A stretch of DNA of 64,000 bases from Proteus columbae (lineage in GTDB: Bacteria > Pseudomonadota > Gammaproteobacteria > Enterobacterales > Enterobacteriaceae), in contig NZ_NGVR01000021.1 in NCBI RefSeq assembly GCF_002777965.1, positions 212,558 to 276,557 of the forward strand, written 5' to 3'. This document shows, in pieces, positions 36,636-46,818 of this stretch. The stretch's first letter is position 1. The number at the start of each line of letters is the position of its first letter. Made by a program: the position numbers and the translations under genes. Below the pieces are notes generated by a model. The model ran no database searches, was not told the DNA's origin, and saw nothing but the letters and a program-made list of their open reading frames with translations.

Positions 36636-37346
36636 TTAACTATTTGAAATAAAAGGTAATTGCTGTCCAATTGTTAAATTGTATTCACTAATATTGATGC
36701 GATAACACAAGATTTCAACCCCTGCATCACTCGCTTCTTTTAGCTGTGAAGCATAGTTAGGGTCAATCTCTTTAGCAACAGTCACTTCCGTAATGCCAGT
36801 ATGGGGAACTGCGTAGAATAAGACAGCCCTTAAACCCAATTTTGCGATAGCGGTCAACTCTCGAAGATGTTTCTGACCACGTTCTGTCTTTGCATCAGGG
36901 AAATAGCCCATACCGTTGTCGAGTAAGGTGACTGACTTCACTTCAATATAACAGTCAACTTTATGATTTGATTTAAGTAAAATGTCAATACGGCTGTTCT
37001 CATTACCGTATTTAACTTCTCGTTTTATCTCGTCATATTCAGATAATTCTGGAATGTTACCCGCCTCAATAGCATCAGCAATAATCCCATTTGCCCTTAA
37101 GGTATTTACACAAATCCAATCATCAGTTTTAGTTTGTGTCAGTTCCCAACTATGAGGATATTTTCTTTTTGCATTTGCAGAGGTGGAGTACCAAACAGTA
37201 TCACCAGGTGTCGCACATCCCGTCATTGCACCTGTGTTGGCGCAATGGAGCGTGAATTCTTCTCCATTAGGGGTAACAACGTCTGCTAAAAAACGCTTAT
37301 ATCGTTTTAGTAAAGTGGCGGATTGTAGCGGTTGCTCAAATTTCAT
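36636..37346 (-). CDS. sfsA: SfsA family DNA-binding protein
   Basis: A 236-residue protein of the SfsA family, first known for stimulating sugar fermentation genes. Conserved parts: [43 protein letters not shown]...[10 protein letters not shown], and [16 protein letters not shown], which resembles a PD-(D/E)XK nuclease-like core. The true function is not settled. It is divergent from hrpB with a 67-bp gap; the thpR (ligT) gene found nearby in E. coli is absent. Confidence 0.93.
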   Translation of the reverse strand: MKFEQPLQSATLLKRYKRFLADVVTPNGEEFTLHCANTGAMTGCATPGDTVWYSTSANAKRKYPHSWELTQTKTDDWICVNTLRANGIIADAIEAGNIPELSEYDEIKREVKYGNENSRIDILLKSNHKVDCYIEVKSVTLLDNGMGYFPDAKTERGQKHLRELTAIAKLGLRAVLFYAVPHTGITEVTVAKEIDPNYASQLKEASDAGVEILCYRINISEYNLTIGQQLPFISNS

Positions 37347-37413
37347 AACGACTCCGAGGAAAATATGACCTTTAATAAAGCGCTAATGCTACAATGCCCA
37401 GCCAAGAAAGTTA

Positions 37414-39864
37414 ATGAGCCATGGAGCCTGTGTGCATTTATTGCCAATCTTTGATGTAGCAGAAAAAATCGTTACTGCATTAAAACAATTCCCACAAGTT
37501 TTGCTTCATGCACCCACTGGTGCAGGTAAATCCACGGCACTTCCCCTCTATTTACTGGAGCAAAATTGCTTTGATGGCAAAATCATTTTATTAGAGCCAA
37601 GACGAATTGCTGCCAAAAGTATTGCTTACCGTTTAGCCAATCAGCTAAATGAAGACGTTGGCAATACGGTAGGTTATCGAATGAAAGCGGAAAGCAAAGT
37701 CAGCTCAAAAACTCGGCTTGAAGTGGTAACAGAAGGGGTATTAAACCGGATGTTACAGCAAGATCCGGAGTTGGCTGGCGTAAGCCTTGTGATTTTAGAT
37801 GAATTTCATGAACGCAGTTTACAAGCAGATTTAGCACTGGCGCTATTGCTCGATGTACAGATGGGATTACGTGATGATTTGCGTGTTTTGATTATGTCTG
37901 CAACCTTAGATAATCAAAAACTTACCTCACTACTACCCAATGCCCCTATGATCAACGCCGAAGGCCGTAGTTATCCCGTAGAAAGAGTCTATTTTCCTAT
38001 CAATACGCATCAACCCTTTGAACAAGAAATTGCCACAATGGCATTGAGATTATTGGCACAAGAGGCTGGCTCTATGCTGATTTTCTTGCCGGGAAGTGCA
38101 GAAATCGTGCGTGTTGCTGACATTCTAAAAGATAAAGTGGATGACAATGTTTTGTTATTCCCACTTTATGGCGCGCTTTCATTAGCTGAACAACAAAAAG
38201 CGATTGAGCCGACTAAAAAAGGTTATCGAAAAATCGTACTTGCCACCAATATTGCAGAAACCAGTCTGACTATTGAAGGTATTCGCTTAGTTCTTGATAG
38301 TGCCATTGAAAAACGCGCTCAATTTGATCTGAAAAGTGGTGTCACTAGCTTATTGCGTCAACGAATTAGTCAATCATCACAAACACAAAGAGCTGGGCGA
38401 GCAGGACGTCTTGAGGCAGGTATTTGCTGGCATTTAATCAGCCAAGAACAGGCAGAGCGCGTTGCTTCTCACCAAATACCCGAAATTTTAAGTAGTGATT
38501 TATCATCGTTATGGCTTTCTGTTTTGCAGTGGGGATGTCGCGACATTAATCAGCTGAGTTGGTTGGATACACCAACACCACAAGCATTACATGCAGCTAA
38601 AGATTTATTATATCGTTTAGGGGCGATAGATAAACAAGGTGGATTAACACCACGAGGTTCACGCATGGCGCAATGGGGCATTGAACCTCGATTAGCGGCG
38701 ATTTTGGATTACGCAAGTGAGCAAAGTGATAATCATCTTGCGACGGCTGCACGTTTATGTGCAATTTTAGAAGAGCCTCCGCGAGGACAAGAAATTAATT
38801 TAGAGTGGATTGCTCAACAAAAAAATACCTTCTGGTCACGACGTGAAAAACAGCTTTCTCAACATTGTAAAGGGACGTTTTGCCCTGAATTGTTAGGCTC
38901 ATTATTAGCGGTTGGATTTCCTGATAGGATTGCTAAAAATCGTGATAATCAAGGGCGTTTTCGTTTAGCAAATGGACAAGGTGCTATGATGGATGATACG
39001 CACTCAATGAGTGATGCGCCGTGGATCTTAGCGCCATTATTACTACAAAATGCACATTATGCCGATGTGCGTATTTTATTAGCGTTACCCATTGAAATTG
39101 ATGAAATATTAACTACCTTTCCTGAGCTTATTGAAAATAATACCACGGTTGAGTGGGATGAAAAACGAGGTACATTGGTTGCTTGGCAACAGCATCAATT
39201 AGGGCGATTAACCTTAAATCAGCGCCAATTAGACAAACCCAATAAACAGCAAATGCAACAAGCATTATTAAATTGGTTGAGAGATAACGGTTTAAATGCT
39301 TTAGCACTTAGTGAAGAGACTCAACAGCTTTTTATACGCCTTTCTTTAGCGAAAAAATGGTGCCCAGAAGCTTTATTACCTGATTTAGAAGAAGCTGTGT
39401 TACTTGAAACTTTAGAAACATGGCTCTTGCCTGAACTGGGAGACGTTCAGACATTAAAAGCATTACAACAAATGGATATTAATACGATTATTAAAAACCA
39501 ATTAACGTGGCATGAAAATCAGTTGCTTCAAAGCTTATTTCCGACGCATTATTTAGCGCCAACAGGGACAACAGTGATTATCAACTATGATTTGGAGTTG
39601 CCTCCTGTGATTGCTATTCGCATTCAAGAAGTTTATGGCGAACAAAAAAGCCCTATTATTGCGAATGGTAAATTGCCAGTAGTCATGGAATTATTATCAC
39701 CAGCCCATCGACCTATCCAAAAAACACAAGATTTGGCAACATTTTGGGCCGGAAGTTATAAAGAGGTGCAAAAAGAGATGAAAGGGCGCTATCCAAAGCA
39801 TTTATGGCCTGATGATCCAGCGAATACGGCACCAACAAGACGAGTAAAAAAATATAGCCAATAA
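37414..39864 (+). CDS. hrpB: ATP-dependent RNA helicase-like protein HrpB
   Basis: A DEAH-box helicase of 816 residues (E. coli 809-824). Motifs in order: Walker A APTGAGKST near residue 35, PRRIAAKS, motif II DEFHER, motif III MSATLDN, motif V ATNIAETSLTI and motif VI QRAGRAGR, then the HrpB-specific C-terminal domain. Its substrate in enterobacteria is unknown. It starts at the ATG at 37414 (MSHGACVH). mrcB follows in the same direction after 144 bp. Confidence 0.93.
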   Translation: MSHGACVHLLPIFDVAEKIVTALKQFPQVLLHAPTGAGKSTALPLYLLEQNCFDGKIILLEPRRIAAKSIAYRLANQLNEDVGNTVGYRMKAESKVSSKTRLEVVTEGVLNRMLQQDPELAGVSLVILDEFHERSLQADLALALLLDVQMGLRDDLRVLIMSATLDNQKLTSLLPNAPMINAEGRSYPVERVYFPINTHQPFEQEIATMALRLLAQEAGSMLIFLPGSAEIVRVADILKDKVDDNVLLFPLYGALSLAEQQKAIEPTKKGYRKIVLATNIAETSLTIEGIRLVLDSAIEKRAQFDLKSGVTSLLRQRISQSSQTQRAGRAGRLEAGICWHLISQEQAERVASHQIPEILSSDLSSLWLSVLQWGCRDINQLSWLDTPTPQALHAAKDLLYRLGAIDKQGGLTPRGSRMAQWGIEPRLAAILDYASEQSDNHLATAARLCAILEEPPRGQEINLEWIAQQKNTFWSRREKQLSQHCKGTFCPELLGSLLAVGFPDRIAKNRDNQGRFRLANGQGAMMDDTHSMSDAPWILAPLLLQNAHYADVRILLALPIEIDEILTTFPELIENNTTVEWDEKRGTLVAWQQHQLGRLTLNQRQLDKPNKQQMQQALLNWLRDNGLNALALSEETQQLFIRLSLAKKWCPEALLPDLEEAVLLETLETWLLPELGDVQTLKALQQMDINTIIKNQLTWHENQLLQSLFPTHYLAPTGTTVIINYDLELPPVIAIRIQEVYGEQKSPIIANGKLPVVMELLSPAHRPIQKTQDLATFWAGSYKEVQKEMKGRYPKHLWPDDPANTAPTRRVKKYSQ

Positions 39865-40008
39865 ATGAATATTAGTTTCACCCCAGCATCAATATGCTCT
39901 AGTTTTATTCGTATTTGAGAGCTTTCTTGTGGGATCACACAGAAAAATAGCGACAATGTTAGGCTTCTTTATCCCGTGGTAAAGGGGTTTTAATGAGAGA
40001 TACAGTTC

Positions 40009-42315
40009 ATGAGTAGAAAGAAAAGACCAGCGAAACAAACCAAAAGAGGTCGTTCTTGGTTTTGGTTATTTGTCAAAATCGCCATTGTAGTTGCGGTTTT
40101 AATGGGCATTTATGGTGTTTATTTACATTCTCAAATCAAAGAGCGCCTTGATGGCAATGTTTGGGAATTACCTGCTGCGGTTTACGGACGTACCGTTAAC
40201 TTAGAACCGGGCATGAATTATAGCCAAAAAGAGATGGTGAGCTTACTTGAGGGTATGCAATACCGCAATGTTAACAAAATCACGCGTCCTGGCGAATTTG
40301 TGGTAAGAGGTAACGCGATTGAAATGTTGCGCCGACCTTTCGATTTCCCTGATGGCCGTGAAGAGCAAATTTTAGCTAAATTAGCCTTTGAGCAAAATTC
40401 ACTGGTTAGTATTACTAACATGGATAATCAGCGTCAATTTGGCTTTTTCCGTCTTGATCCTAAGCTGATTACCATGATGCAATCCGCAAATGGTGAGCAA
40501 CGTTTATTCTTAGCAAGAGATAAATTCCCACAATTATTGGTAGATACATTAATTGCAACAGAAGATCGTCGCTTCTATGAACATGACGGCATTAGTTTCT
40601 ATTCAATTGGACGTGCGGTATTAGCGAACTTTACTGCGGGTAAAGCAGTCCAAGGCGGTAGTACCTTAACGCAACAGTTAGTGAAAAACCTATTTTTGAC
40701 TAACGAAAGAACGTTAAAAAGAAAGCTTAATGAAGCCTATATGGCGATCATTATGGATGCGAGTTATAGCAAAGATCGTATTTTAGAGCTGTATCTTAAT
40801 GAGGTTTTTTTAGGGCAAAGTGGTGATGAACAAATTCGAGGTTTCCCTTTAGCTAGCCTCTACTATTTTGGTCGTCCCGTTGATGAATTAAGCCTTGATC
40901 AACAGGCGCTTTTAGTGGGAATGGTTAAAGGTGCATCTGCCTATAACCCATGGCGTAACCCTAAAGCGGCGTTAGAGCGTCGTAATGTAGTATTAAAATT
41001 GCTGCAAACTCAAGAGATAATCGACCAAGAGCTTTACAATGTGCTTAGTGCGCGTCCTTTAGGTGTGAAGCCACGCAGTGAAGCGTTAACGCCTCAGCCT
41101 GCATTTATGCAATTGGTTCGCCAAGAGTTACAAACAACCCTAGGCGATAAAGTTAAAGATTTATCGGGTACGAAAATCTTCACTACATTAGATCCTGTCT
41201 CACAAGATGCGGCTGAAAAAGCGGTTGAAGTGGGTGTCGCTGATTTGCGCAAAGCACGTAAGATTGATGATCTTGAAGGTGCGATGGTGGTGGTTGACCG
41301 TTTAAGTGGCGAAGTGAGAGCATTAGTGGGTGGTTCTCAACCTCAATATGCGGGTTTTAACCGTGCATTATCGGCTCGACGTTCAATTGGTTCTTTGGCA
41401 AAACCAGCCACATATTTAACGGCATTAAGTGAGCCTGAACGTTTTCGTTTAAATACTTGGCTTGCGGATGAACCTATTTCGGTGCCTATTCCGGGCAGTA
41501 AGCCTTGGCAACCACGTAACTACGATCGAGGTTATAAAGGTAAATTAATGCTGGTGGATGCATTGGCAACATCACGTAATGTTCCTACCGTTAATCTTGG
41601 TTTAGAAGTTGGGTTAGATCGAGTGATCCAAACTTGGATTAACTTGGGCGCGCCAGCAGAAAATCTAGAAAAAGTACCCGCGATGTTATTAGGCGCATTA
41701 AACTTAACACCAATGGAAGTGGCTCAAACCTTCCAGACAATTGGCAGTTTAGGTAATCGTGCAAAACTATCATCATTACGTTCTGTTATTGCCCAAGATG
41801 GTACTGTGCTTTACCAAAGTTATCCTCAAGCGGAAACAACTGTTTCGCCTCAAGCGGCTTATATGACGCTATTTGGTATGCAACAAGTTGTGAATTCAGG
41901 AACGGCATGGCGTGTATTAAAACCAAAATTTGGTAATTACAATCTTGCTGGTAAAACAGGTACGACAAACGATCTCCGTGATAGCTGGTTTGCAGGGATT
42001 GATGGCAAAGAAGTGACGATTTCATGGATGGGGCGTGACAATAATGGTCCAACGAACTTAACGGGTTCAACAGGGGCATTGTTGCTGTACCGTAACTATT
42101 TAGAGAATCAGGCACCGCTGAAATTAAATCCATCAGCACCAGAAGATATCGCAGAAATGTCTGTTGATGCTCAAGGTAACTTTGCTTGTTATGGCGGTGG
42201 TGTTCGTACTCTACCTGTATGGACAGCAAATCCAGATGGATTATGCACACCTGTTCAGCAAGATACTGATGAAAGTGGCGCTCCAAAGTGGTTACAAGAT
42301 CTCTTTTCTGAGTAA
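40009..42315 (+). CDS. mrcB: Penicillin-binding protein 1b, MrcB
   Basis: Bifunctional peptidoglycan synthase. A short basic cytoplasmic tail and one membrane helix (about residues 16-40) lead into the UB2H domain, the glycosyltransferase (catalytic TEDRRFYEHDGIS, and GGSTLTQQLVKNLF) and the transpeptidase, with SLAKP (SxxK serine), SRN and KTGT motifs. At 768 residues it is shorter than E. coli PBP1b (844), mainly at the ends. A strong terminator follows. Inner-membrane anchored, periplasmic active sites; LpoB is the usual partner. Confidence 0.95.
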   Translation: MSRKKRPAKQTKRGRSWFWLFVKIAIVVAVLMGIYGVYLHSQIKERLDGNVWELPAAVYGRTVNLEPGMNYSQKEMVSLLEGMQYRNVNKITRPGEFVVRGNAIEMLRRPFDFPDGREEQILAKLAFEQNSLVSITNMDNQRQFGFFRLDPKLITMMQSANGEQRLFLARDKFPQLLVDTLIATEDRRFYEHDGISFYSIGRAVLANFTAGKAVQGGSTLTQQLVKNLFLTNERTLKRKLNEAYMAIIMDASYSKDRILELYLNEVFLGQSGDEQIRGFPLASLYYFGRPVDELSLDQQALLVGMVKGASAYNPWRNPKAALERRNVVLKLLQTQEIIDQELYNVLSARPLGVKPRSEALTPQPAFMQLVRQELQTTLGDKVKDLSGTKIFTTLDPVSQDAAEKAVEVGVADLRKARKIDDLEGAMVVVDRLSGEVRALVGGSQPQYAGFNRALSARRSIGSLAKPATYLTALSEPERFRLNTWLADEPISVPIPGSKPWQPRNYDRGYKGKLMLVDALATSRNVPTVNLGLEVGLDRVIQTWINLGAPAENLEKVPAMLLGALNLTPMEVAQTFQTIGSLGNRAKLSSLRSVIAQDGTVLYQSYPQAETTVSPQAAYMTLFGMQQVVNSGTAWRVLKPKFGNYNLAGKTGTTNDLRDSWFAGIDGKEVTISWMGRDNNGPTNLTGSTGALLLYRNYLENQAPLKLNPSAPEDIAEMSVDAQGNFACYGGGVRTLPVWTANPDGLCTPVQQDTDESGAPKWLQDLFSE

Positions 42316-42337
42316 GTAGCAACATATATTTATTCGC

Positions 42338-42371
42338 AAAACCCAACGGTACTAAGGTGCCGTTGGGTTTT
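42338..42371 (+). terminator. Terminator of mrcB
   Basis: AAAACCCAACGG (42338-42349) pairs with CCGTTGGGTTTT (42360-42371), with three more inner pairs, 22 bp after the mrcB stop. The tail is TTTTGATATTT. Confidence 0.85.
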
Positions 42372-42633
42372 GATATTTAATATCGGGTCTGTTGTTTAAA
42401 CGACTAGAATTCACGTGCAGGATATCGTGTTCTATTTTTAATAAATCTAGCAGTTACTTTTTTTTCTTAATTTATTTTTATTTTATATCATATTTAAACC
42501 TCTATTTTTTATTACGAATAAGTACCTTTATCTTTTTTTTTGATAACAGAAATGAAATGTTTATGTCATATTATGTACAGTTCTAGTATTTATTTAAAGA
42601 AGTTGACTAATTTCTAATAAAAAAGGAAATATG
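42372..42633. other. Very AT-rich leader region of the orphan gene
   Basis: Together with the mrcB terminator this makes a gap of about 315 bp. It is dominated by T- and A-runs with many possible -10 sequences, so it could be a target for H-NS-type silencing. I see no gene. AAAGGA precedes the orphan gene start. Confidence 0.5.
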
Positions 42634-43656
42634 ATGCCTAAAATATCTAATGAATATATGCAAGAATCATTTTTTAAAAAAATAAATCAATTGAATGATA
42701 AAAAATATCTACTTGATATTGGAGGGAAAAGAAGAATAAAAAATTTAAGTAATACAATAAAATCATTTGAACAACAAATGAATAAAGATAATTGTAATAA
42801 AAATCATGTTTTTTATGGTGTTATTAATTTATTACATTCTTTAGAATCTAATAAATTTAATTATGAAAAGACTAGTTTACATCAATACATTGATTTTAAT
42901 GAAAATTATTTAGCATATTGCAATGCCTTCTCTCATATCGCGAATATTTATAATCATGGAAGTAAGAGCCAAGAGAATAGAGATAAAATTAATAATATTA
43001 TGAGAATTAAGAGCGATAATTTTAATGAATATCTACCTATTAATAGTATATTTACTTCTAATAGTAATGAATTGAATATATTAAATAATTATATTATCTA
43101 TAGTCTTAAAGATAATGTAATTTTCAGATCCAATAATATCAAGTTGGGAATAGAAAGTATTAATAAGAAAATAGATAAATTAGAGTGTTTTTTTAATCAC
43201 TCATGTGAAAAATATTATTTACTATCTTCAAAAGATGAAACTAAGACTATGGCTGAGTATAAACTAGAAAAACTTAAAAATGAATTTATTAAATTTAAAA
43301 ATGATTTAAATTTTGTATTGGAAAATATAAAAAATAATTATTCTGATAAAGTAGATAATAATGATGATTTAAAATTACAGATTAATAAAGAAAATACAAA
43401 ATATTCCGAATGCATGAAATGCATTAATGAAATAAAAAAGAAACTTAATGTGGTTTTGGTTGAATTGGCGCCTACAGATTTTGAGGTGGAGTTGTTAAAT
43501 GATGCTCTTGTTCATAGTAAAAATAATAAATTAAGTGATAGCATGATTTTTAATACATTACTTGGAATGACAAAAAAAAATGAGCTTGAGTATCATTTGA
43601 ATTTAATGAAAAGCTTAATAAAATCACTTGAATTTAATAAAAATCTTAATAAATAA
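42634..43656 (+). CDS. Unknown 340-aa AT-rich orphan protein
   Basis: I recognise no family. Two ATGs stand in tandem; AAGGA is better spaced to the second (42634, MPKISNEYMQESF). The protein is rich in Asn, Lys, Ile and Leu and is hydrophilic and mostly helical, with coiled-coil-like stretches at about residues 180-230 and 245-280. No signal peptide or membrane segment is seen. It has a CMKC pair near residue 270 and a less AT-biased C-terminal part (LVELAPTDFEVELLNDALVH). Base use is far more AT-rich than any neighbour, a sign of horizontal transfer. It sits alone between mrcB and hemL, where E. coli has fhuACDB. It could be a secreted effector, a toxin or a phage-defence protein, but nothing here decides. 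Confidence 0.75.
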   Translation: MPKISNEYMQESFFKKINQLNDKKYLLDIGGKRRIKNLSNTIKSFEQQMNKDNCNKNHVFYGVINLLHSLESNKFNYEKTSLHQYIDFNENYLAYCNAFSHIANIYNHGSKSQENRDKINNIMRIKSDNFNEYLPINSIFTSNSNELNILNNYIIYSLKDNVIFRSNNIKLGIESINKKIDKLECFFNHSCEKYYLLSSKDETKTMAEYKLEKLKNEFIKFKNDLNFVLENIKNNYSDKVDNNDDLKLQINKENTKYSECMKCINEIKKKLNVVLVELAPTDFEVELLNDALVHSKNNKLSDSMIFNTLLGMTKKNELEYHLNLMKSLIKSLEFNKNLNK

Positions 43657-43703
43657 TTTGAAATAGAACTATAAAATTTTTATTTATTAACCTAATAGAT
43701 AAA

Positions 43704-43731
43704 AATGCCATTCAATAAAATGAATGGCATT
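43704..43731 (-). terminator. Terminator of hemL
   Basis: AATGCCATTCA (43704-43714) pairs perfectly with TGAATGGCATT (43721-43731) over 6 nt. On the minus strand TTTTTATC follows. It lies between convergent genes and may also stop the orphan gene transcript. Confidence 0.8.
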
Positions 43732-43766
43732 AATAAAAAATACTTTTCTTAAAAAATAACGAGGTA

Positions 43767-45053
43767 TTAGCCTTTCATTTTACCAAAAGCATATTCCGCG
43801 GCATCAATAGTGCGTTGAATATCTTCTTTAGTATGAGCGATAGACATAAAACCCGCTTCAAATGCAGAAGGTGCAAGGTAGACGCGTTTTTCTAGCATTA
43901 AATGGAAGAATTGTTTAAAGCGTTCAACATCACAATTCATTACATCTTGATAGCAAGTAACTTCTTTTGCATCTGTAAAGAACAGACCAAACATACCACC
44001 AACATGGTTGATAACCATTGGAATACCTGCTTGTTGTGCTTTTTCAAGTAAACCGTCAGCTAGCATTGTTGTTAGCTCATCTAATGTTTGATGAACGCCC
44101 GGTTGTGAGACTTCATGTAAACAGGCTAAACCCGCTGCCATTGCAATAGGGTTGCCTGATAAAGTACCAGCTTGATAAACAGGGCCAATAGGTGCGAGTT
44201 TAGACATTACTTCCATATGCCCACCAAAAGCACCAACTGGCATACCGCCACCAATGATTTTACCTAAGCATGTTAAGTCAGGATCAACATCGTAATAAGC
44301 TTGGGCACCACCTAATGCCACGCGAAAGCCTGTCATCACTTCATCAATAATCAGTAATGCACCAAACTCATCACATAATGCACGTAAACCCGGTAAGAAG
44401 TCCGCTTTTGGTGGTACGCAGTTCATATTGCCTGCAACAGGTTCGACAATGATACAAGCCACTTCTTCTGGGTAGTTTTCAAAGGCTTGGCGTACAGAGT
44501 TTAAGTCGTTGTAAGTGCAAGTTAAGGTGTGTTTAACAAAATCAGCCGGTACACCTGGTGAATTTGGCTGTCCCATAGTTAATGCACCCGAGCCTGCTTT
44601 TACTAATAAGCAGTCAGCGTGACCGTGGTAGCAACCTTCGAATTTGATGATCTTGTCGCGTCCAGTATAACCACGAGCAAGGCGGATCGCGCTCATTGTC
44701 GCTTCTGTACCTGAGTTCACCATACGAACCATATCCATTGAAGGTACAAGTTCAGTGACGAGATTTGCCATTTCAACTTCAGCGGCGGTTGGTGCGCCAA
44801 AACTTAACCCTTTTTGTACTGCATCAGTCACCGCATCACGAATAGCAGGGTGATTGTGACCTAAAACCATAGGTCCCCATGAGCCAACATAGTCAAGGTA
44901 AGCACGTCCATCGGCATCATAAATATACGCACCATTAGCACGTTCAATAAAAAGAGGGGTTCCACCTACACCGTTAAATGCTCTAACAGGTGAGTTGACA
45001 CCGCCGGGGATCACTTGTTGTGCGAGATTATAAAGCGTTTCAGACTTGCTCAT
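43767..45053 (-). CDS. hemL: Glutamate-1-semialdehyde 2,1-aminomutase HemL
   Basis: PLP enzyme converting glutamate-1-semialdehyde to 5-aminolevulinate in heme synthesis. The 428 residues have the PLP lysine K265 in [16 protein letters not shown], the [10 protein letters not shown] aspartate and the [17 protein letters not shown] loop. It is single, divergent from erpA with a 275-bp gap that holds both promoters; clcA, which lies between them in E. coli, is missing. Confidence 0.96.
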   Translation of the reverse strand: MSKSETLYNLAQQVIPGGVNSPVRAFNGVGGTPLFIERANGAYIYDADGRAYLDYVGSWGPMVLGHNHPAIRDAVTDAVQKGLSFGAPTAAEVEMANLVTELVPSMDMVRMVNSGTEATMSAIRLARGYTGRDKIIKFEGCYHGHADCLLVKAGSGALTMGQPNSPGVPADFVKHTLTCTYNDLNSVRQAFENYPEEVACIIVEPVAGNMNCVPPKADFLPGLRALCDEFGALLIIDEVMTGFRVALGGAQAYYDVDPDLTCLGKIIGGGMPVGAFGGHMEVMSKLAPIGPVYQAGTLSGNPIAMAAGLACLHEVSQPGVHQTLDELTTMLADGLLEKAQQAGIPMVINHVGGMFGLFFTDAKEVTCYQDVMNCDVERFKQFFHLMLEKRVYLAPSAFEAGFMSIAHTKEDIQRTIDAAEYAFGKMKG

Positions 45054-45328
45054 GTCAGACTCCTAATGATGGGTGAGCGTAAGATTAAGGCGTATTCTAA
45101 AGCACCGCGGAGATGAAGCCAAATACACGGCAACAAGATTTTGATTTATCACTGTTATTGTGGGTACGTGGTTTATCGTAAAAAGTGATAGGTAGCAAAA
45201 AGTGTATTTTGTCCACAACAAACTTGAAGGTTATGAGCAGGTATTAGATAATCATCACATTATATCAGCAAGAAATATAAATTTTTGCTGGCTGTTTTTT
45301 TGCTGGAATACCCAGTCTGGAGTGAACA

Positions 45329-45673
45329 ATGAGTGATGATATGGCTCTGCCGTTACAATTTACTGACGCGGCTGCAAATAAAGTAAAAGATCTGATTGCA
45401 GATGAAGAAAATCCAAATCTGCGTTTACGTGTTTATATCACGGGTGGCGGTTGTAGCGGATTCCAGTATGGTTTTACCTTTGATGATGCCATGAACGACG
45501 GCGATATGACCATAGAAAAACAAGGCGTTGCTTTAGTGGTTGATCCGATGAGCTTGCAGTATTTAGTGGGCGGTTGTGTGGATTATACCGAAGGATTGGA
45601 GGGTTCGCGTTTTATTGTGACCAATCCTAATGCTAAGAGTACGTGTGGTTGCGGCTCTTCGTTTAGTATTTAA
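45329..45673 (+). CDS. erpA: Iron-sulfur carrier ErpA (A-type)
   Basis: A-type carrier that delivers [4Fe-4S] clusters to targets such as the isoprenoid enzymes IspG and IspH. The 114 residues carry the three cluster cysteines C42 ([11 protein letters not shown]), C106 and C108 (CGCGSSF). Same length as E. coli ErpA. It stands alone, divergent from hemL. Confidence 0.96.
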   Translation: MSDDMALPLQFTDAAANKVKDLIADEENPNLRLRVYITGGGCSGFQYGFTFDDAMNDGDMTIEKQGVALVVDPMSLQYLVGGCVDYTEGLEGSRFIVTNPNAKSTCGCGSSFSI

Positions 45674-45677
45674 TTTG

Positions 45678-45803
45678 AAAGGTTGTGGCTGCGTCAAAGT
45701 TATCCTTTGTTAGACAGTGTGCTCACAAGACTCACATACTAATGTATGCTCGTTTGTTGCGCACTGTCTGTCGCAGATAACTTCTTGCTCGCTCACAACT
45801 TTT
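45678..45803. repeat. 126-nt imperfect palindromic element (ERIC/MITE-like)
   Basis: The region folds on itself along its whole length: AAAGGTTGTG at the left end faces CACAACTTTT at the right, then AAGTTATC/GATAACTT, AGACAGTG/CACTGTCT, and CATAC/GTATG around a TAAT centre (45740-45743). Pairing is interrupted by mismatched patches. It has the look of a dispersed intergenic repeat, placed between erpA and btuF 3' ends. I find no second copy in this window. Confidence 0.75.
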
Positions 45804-45830
45804 GTCTGTGAAAGTTAAAGACAAAATCTG

Positions 45831-45872
45831 TCAAAATTCAAAATTCAAAATTCAAAATTCAAAATTCAAAAT
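45831..45872. repeat. Heptanucleotide microsatellite, six copies of TCAAAAT
   Basis: Six exact tandem copies of TCAAAAT. It lies 17 bp beyond the btuF stop codon, between btuF and the palindromic element. Unit number can change by slippage. Being outside any frame it would not switch a protein on or off, but could alter the btuF 3' end. Confidence 0.9.
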
Positions 45873-45889
45873 TCTGTCTATTCTTCTAA

Positions 45890-46714
45890 TCAATGGCTCG
45901 CAATAGCCTCACAAATTTGCTGTGCTGCATTAATAATACGTGGTGCAGGCCGACTAAAACTGTCTTCATCAATCGCAATAACAGGAACAGTAAGCTGGGG
46001 TTGCCAAAATGCTTGTACAGTAGGTATTTGATCTGCTTTACCACTGAATATAATCAAATCAGGTTTCTTTGTAAGTACTTGCTCACGGCTTACTTGAGGC
46101 CATGTTACTGGGCTGTTAGCAAAGATATTTTCTCCACCACAAAGCGCCGTAATATGGCTTTGTAATGTGCGATCAGATGTCGTGAATAATGGTTGCATCC
46201 CAAATTGAATAAACACTTTTTTCTTTGGTTGATTTTGTGTGTTTGATGCATATTGTTGCTGTAATGTTTGATATTGCAGACGTAACTGTTGGGCATTTTT
46301 TAATGCAATATCAGGATGATGGCTATAATTGGAAAGAGTAACCAGATCGTCTGCGATTTCTTCGATGCTTTGTGGATCAGAATAAATAATAGAAATACCC
46401 AAGGCTTTTAACTGATCTAATGAACGTTGTGGATTGCCGCCCCTCCATGCAATGACTAAATCAGGTTTTAATAATAGGACGCGCTCTATATTAATACCCT
46501 GCCAATTAGCGACTTGTTCAATACTTTTGGCATTCTCTGGATAATCAGAGTAAGCACTGACTCCGACAATATTATCACCCATACCTGCGGCATAAGCCAT
46601 TTCAGTGGCTGACGGCGATAACGTAATAACACGATCAGCAGGCGTGATAGCAATAGCAAAATTGAGCCCAAATAATGAACAGAGTAATAATCCAAGATTG
46701 ATAAATAAACGCAT
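45890..46714 (-). CDS. btuF: Vitamin B12 periplasmic binding protein BtuF
   Basis: Delivers cobalamin to the BtuCD importer. A signal peptide ([20 protein letters not shown] then IA) precedes a class III binding protein fold: [49 protein letters not shown] and [17 protein letters not shown], matching BtuF. The 274 residues fit the E. coli length of 266. It precedes no btuCD here, as in E. coli where it pairs with mtnN. Frame and start (46714) are clear. Confidence 0.92.
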   Translation of the reverse strand: MRLFINLGLLLCSLFGLNFAIAITPADRVITLSPSATEMAYAAGMGDNIVGVSAYSDYPENAKSIEQVANWQGINIERVLLLKPDLVIAWRGGNPQRSLDQLKALGISIIYSDPQSIEEIADDLVTLSNYSHHPDIALKNAQQLRLQYQTLQQQYASNTQNQPKKKVFIQFGMQPLFTTSDRTLQSHITALCGGENIFANSPVTWPQVSREQVLTKKPDLIIFSGKADQIPTVQAFWQPQLTVPVIAIDEDSFSRPAPRIINAAQQICEAIASH

Positions 46715-46818
46715 TACTTTTCCAATAGTAAAAAATACCCACCTATTTTTTATCTTAGGATAAGCAAAAAATAAAGGTGGGATATTGATAAAGTGATATT
46801 AGGATTATCTCGACTTAA

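Noticed and set aside
41786..42346. 186-codon ORF antisense to mrcB
   Set aside because: It lies almost wholly within the conserved transpeptidase part of mrcB, and its composition is what the reverse complement would give.
42634..43656. Type III secretion effector or prophage gene
   Set aside because: Low base composition alone is not enough; no secretion chaperone, integrase, attachment repeat or phage gene is nearby, so function is left open.
45831..45872. CRISPR array
   Set aside because: The repeats are 7 bp and directly abutting, with no spacers and no cas genes; it is a microsatellite.
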